62,371 bases of DNA from Bacteroidaceae bacterium (lineage in GTDB: Bacteria > Bacteroidota > Bacteroidia > Bacteroidales > Bacteroidaceae): contig JAGCPB010000006.1 in NCBI GenBank assembly GCA_017642425.1, positions 1 to 62,371 of the forward strand, in the 5' to 3' direction. The notes under the pieces are model-generated. The model made no database searches. It had not been told where the DNA came from and saw only the letters and a program-made list of their open reading frames with translations. Below are positions 60,828 to 62,371 of the stretch, one piece after another. How positions within the stretch are numbered: position 1 is the first letter of the stretch; each line of letters starts with the position of its first letter. The position numbers and the translations under genes are program-made.

Positions 60828-62147
60828 TCACTTTATTATTGAGGCGTTTAATGCATCACCGGCAGTATTCAGTCCACCCAGCAACACCTTTACCAGACTG
60901 TTCTCCTGAACCTGGGCCGAATCCAACTCCACCCTGATGTAATTATCCGTAAAACCGTGAGCAGGCATACCGCGCTTGGGCCGTTCAACAAGCACAGTTG
61001 CTTCACGGCCGATATGCGACTCATAAAACGCCCTTGTCTTACTGTCCGACAACTCCAGCAGACGCTGGCTGCGCTCATGCTTGCACTGAGGCGAGACTTT
61101 ATAAGGTATTCGCAAAGCCGCCGTTCCCGGACGCTCAGAATAGCTGAACACATGCAGCTGAGTCACATCCAGACTCTCAATGAAACGGTATGCATCCTCA
61201 AACAGCTCATCAGTCTCACCGCGCATACCCACAATTACATCTACGCCAATGAACGCATCGGGCATCACGCTCTTGATCCGTGCCACCTTCTGTGCAAACA
61301 CCTCACGTTCATAACGGCGGTGCATCAGTTTTAGAACCTCATTGGACCCGCTCTGCAACGGAATATGGAAATGCGGCATGAACGCCCTGGAACCTGCCAC
61401 AAAGTCAATCACCTCATCGGTAAGCAGGTTGGGCTCGATAGACGAAATCCTATAACGCGCTATCTCCTCCACCTTGTCAAGCTCCTTGATCAGACCGATG
61501 AAACTCTCACCTGTAGTCTTGCCAAAATCGCCTATGTTCACACCGGTAATCACAATCTCACGACCACCCTCCTGTCCGGCCTGACGAGCCTGTTCCACCA
61601 GACTCTCTATCGATGCATTACGGCTATGTCCGCGTGCATACGGTACAGTGCAGTATGTGCAGTAGTAGTCACAGCCGTCCTGAACCTTAAGGAAAAACCG
61701 TGTGCGGTCACCGCGTGAACATGATGGCACAAAGTTCTTTATGTCATTGGTCCCTACGGTCTTGGATATACCGTGGTCACGCTTCCGGAGTCCGTTCAGG
61801 TTCTCAAGCACGCTACCCTTATGGTCCTGACCAAGTACGATATCAACACCGGGAATATCGGCCACCGTTCCGGGCTGAAGCTGACCGTAGCAACCTGTCA
61901 CCACGATATATGCACCGGGATTCTCACGAACAATCTTATGTATAGCCTGACGGCACTTCTTATCGGCCACCTCGGTAACCGAGCAGGTATTGATAACGCA
62001 GATATCGGCCTTCTCGCCACGCGCAGCCTTATGCGCTCCGGCCTCAATAAGCTGACGCATAATGGTCGATGTCTCCGAGAAGTTCAACTTACAACCCAGA
62101 GTATAGAACGACGCACTTTTACCGATAAGCGAGAATTGATTACCCAT
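60828..62147 (-). CDS. mtaB: tRNA t6A37 methylthiotransferase
   Basis: A 439-residue radical-SAM enzyme that converts t6A37 to ms2t6A37. The N-terminal UPF0004 domain has its cluster cysteines in TLGCKLN, NTCSVTE and TGCYGQ. The radical SAM motif CDYYCTYC (VQDGCDYYCTYCTVPYARG) follows, and a TRAM domain is at the end (about 375-436). The pattern is MtaB rather than MiaB. The start at 62147 (MGNQFSLIGK) is chosen from the promoter box at 62169-62176 and the family length; the longer frame runs through the upstream terminator. Confidence 0.94.
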   Translation of the reverse strand: MGNQFSLIGKSASFYTLGCKLNFSETSTIMRQLIEAGAHKAARGEKADICVINTCSVTEVADKKCRQAIHKIVRENPGAYIVVTGCYGQLQPGTVADIPGVDIVLGQDHKGSVLENLNGLRKRDHGISKTVGTNDIKNFVPSCSRGDRTRFFLKVQDGCDYYCTYCTVPYARGHSRNASIESLVEQARQAGQEGGREIVITGVNIGDFGKTTGESFIGLIKELDKVEEIARYRISSIEPNLLTDEVIDFVAGSRAFMPHFHIPLQSGSNEVLKLMHRRYEREVFAQKVARIKSVMPDAFIGVDVIVGMRGETDELFEDAYRFIESLDVTQLHVFSYSERPGTAALRIPYKVSPQCKHERSQRLLELSDSKTRAFYESHIGREATVLVERPKRGMPAHGFTDNYIRVELDSAQVQENSLVKVLLGGLNTAGDALNASIIK

Positions 62148-62168
62148 CAAGACAATACTATTACACCG

Positions 62169-62176
62169 CGAATTTA
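62169..62176 (-). promoter_or_regulatory. Candidate mtaB promoter -7 box
   Basis: The minus strand reads TAAATTCG followed by CGG, identical over 11 bases to the box upstream of the DUF3127 gene. It lies 21 nt before the ATG. Confidence 0.45.
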
Positions 62177-62203
62177 GCAAATAATCCGATACCCTTATAA
62201 CAA

Positions 62204-62231
62204 TGAAGGATGACCTATGGGCCATCCTTCA
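62204..62231 (-). terminator. Terminator hairpin after rplI
   Basis: TGAAGGATG (62204-62212) pairs perfectly with CATCCTTCA (62223-62231), 22 bases past the rplI stop codon. The T-tract after it on the minus strand is weak. Confidence 0.55.
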
Positions 62232-62253
62232 CTATATTTAAGTATCTGCTGTA

Positions 62254-62371
62254 TTATTCAGCAGCCTCAGCTACAACCTCGAAAGCAACCTCTGCCTTAA
62301 CCTCCTTGTGGAGATTGATGGTAGCGGTGTACTCACCGGCCTGCTTAACGGTCTCGGCAACGATTGCCTTG
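62254..62371 (-). CDS. rplI: Ribosomal protein L9, C-terminal end (partial)
   Basis: The last 38 codons of a gene entering from the right edge. The translation ends in INLHKEVKAEVAFEVVAEAAE. The TINLHKEV and V.FEVV segments are the hallmark of the C-terminal domain of bacterial L9, which binds 23S rRNA. The stop is TAA at 62254-62256. It is closed by a hairpin before mtaB. Only the end is visible, so the rest of the ribosomal operon (rpsF, rpsR) can only be presumed to lie to the right. Confidence 0.85.
   Translation of the reverse strand, partial: KAIVAETVKQAGEYTATINLHKEVKAEVAFEVVAEAAE

Overview
The window comes from a Bacteroidota chromosome, most likely order Bacteroidales; the family cannot be settled from sequence alone. 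The signs are a fused LpxC-FabZ, start-proximal promoter boxes of the Bacteroides type (TAnnTTTG), A-rich leaders with little Shine-Dalgarno signal, menaquinone genes, a BspA-type leucine-rich surface protein, xylan/cellulose-active glycosidases and a DUF3127 protein. Coding density is high, and no phage, CRISPR array or transposase gene is visible.

Left part (1-24 kb): a hairpin-rich edge and a DUF3127 gene on the minus strand. Next is a tight plus-strand operon of dnaN, a DnaQ-like exonuclease, coaBC fused to a DUF4835 domain, recN and rlmB. Then come a ClpB lacking its N-domain, tRNA-Cys, menA-ubiE, a lipoprotein, a MarC-type membrane protein, and phoH-purC-aroE-TPM-lemA-purM. The minus strand carries a GIN-domain protein and an Lrp regulator, divergent from metY-metA. 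MetA carries Glu111, so metY-metA looks like an O-acetylhomoserine route to homocysteine.

Middle (22.5-44.9 kb): ten consecutive minus-strand genes. In transcription order they are a GH9 lipoprotein, an ABC ATPase, a giant ABC-2 permease with a large ectodomain, TolC, a membrane-fusion lipoprotein, a first RND pump, a second RND pump fused to an ABC ATPase, a small ABC-2 permease, then a GH10/CBM6 xylanase with its own canonical promoter, and PepD. The RND-ABC fusion is the most unusual object here. Its nucleotide-binding domain appears to be split after the first strand by a block of about four membrane segments. The set looks like a hybrid ABC/RND envelope-export machine tied to polysaccharide-degrading enzymes.

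Right part (45-62.4 kb): a D-2-hydroxyacid dehydrogenase with prfA and pyrF, then lpxD, lpxC-fabZ, lpxA, a pRiA4b-ORF3-like gene, miaA, a YciO-like gene and an S9B peptidase. After a 193-bp element with 23-bp inverted ends come an RsmI-like methyltransferase, a twin ABC ATPase, a BspA-type protein, a GT2 glycosyltransferase, mtaB and the 3' end of rplI.

Non-coding highlights: REP-like hairpins sharing the core GGGGACGGTTC sit exactly on stop codons (metA/pepD and the GT2 gene). Many genes share a -7 box that extends to TAnnTT(T/C)GC. Starts were moved to internal Met codons where a signal peptide, promoter or family alignment required it.
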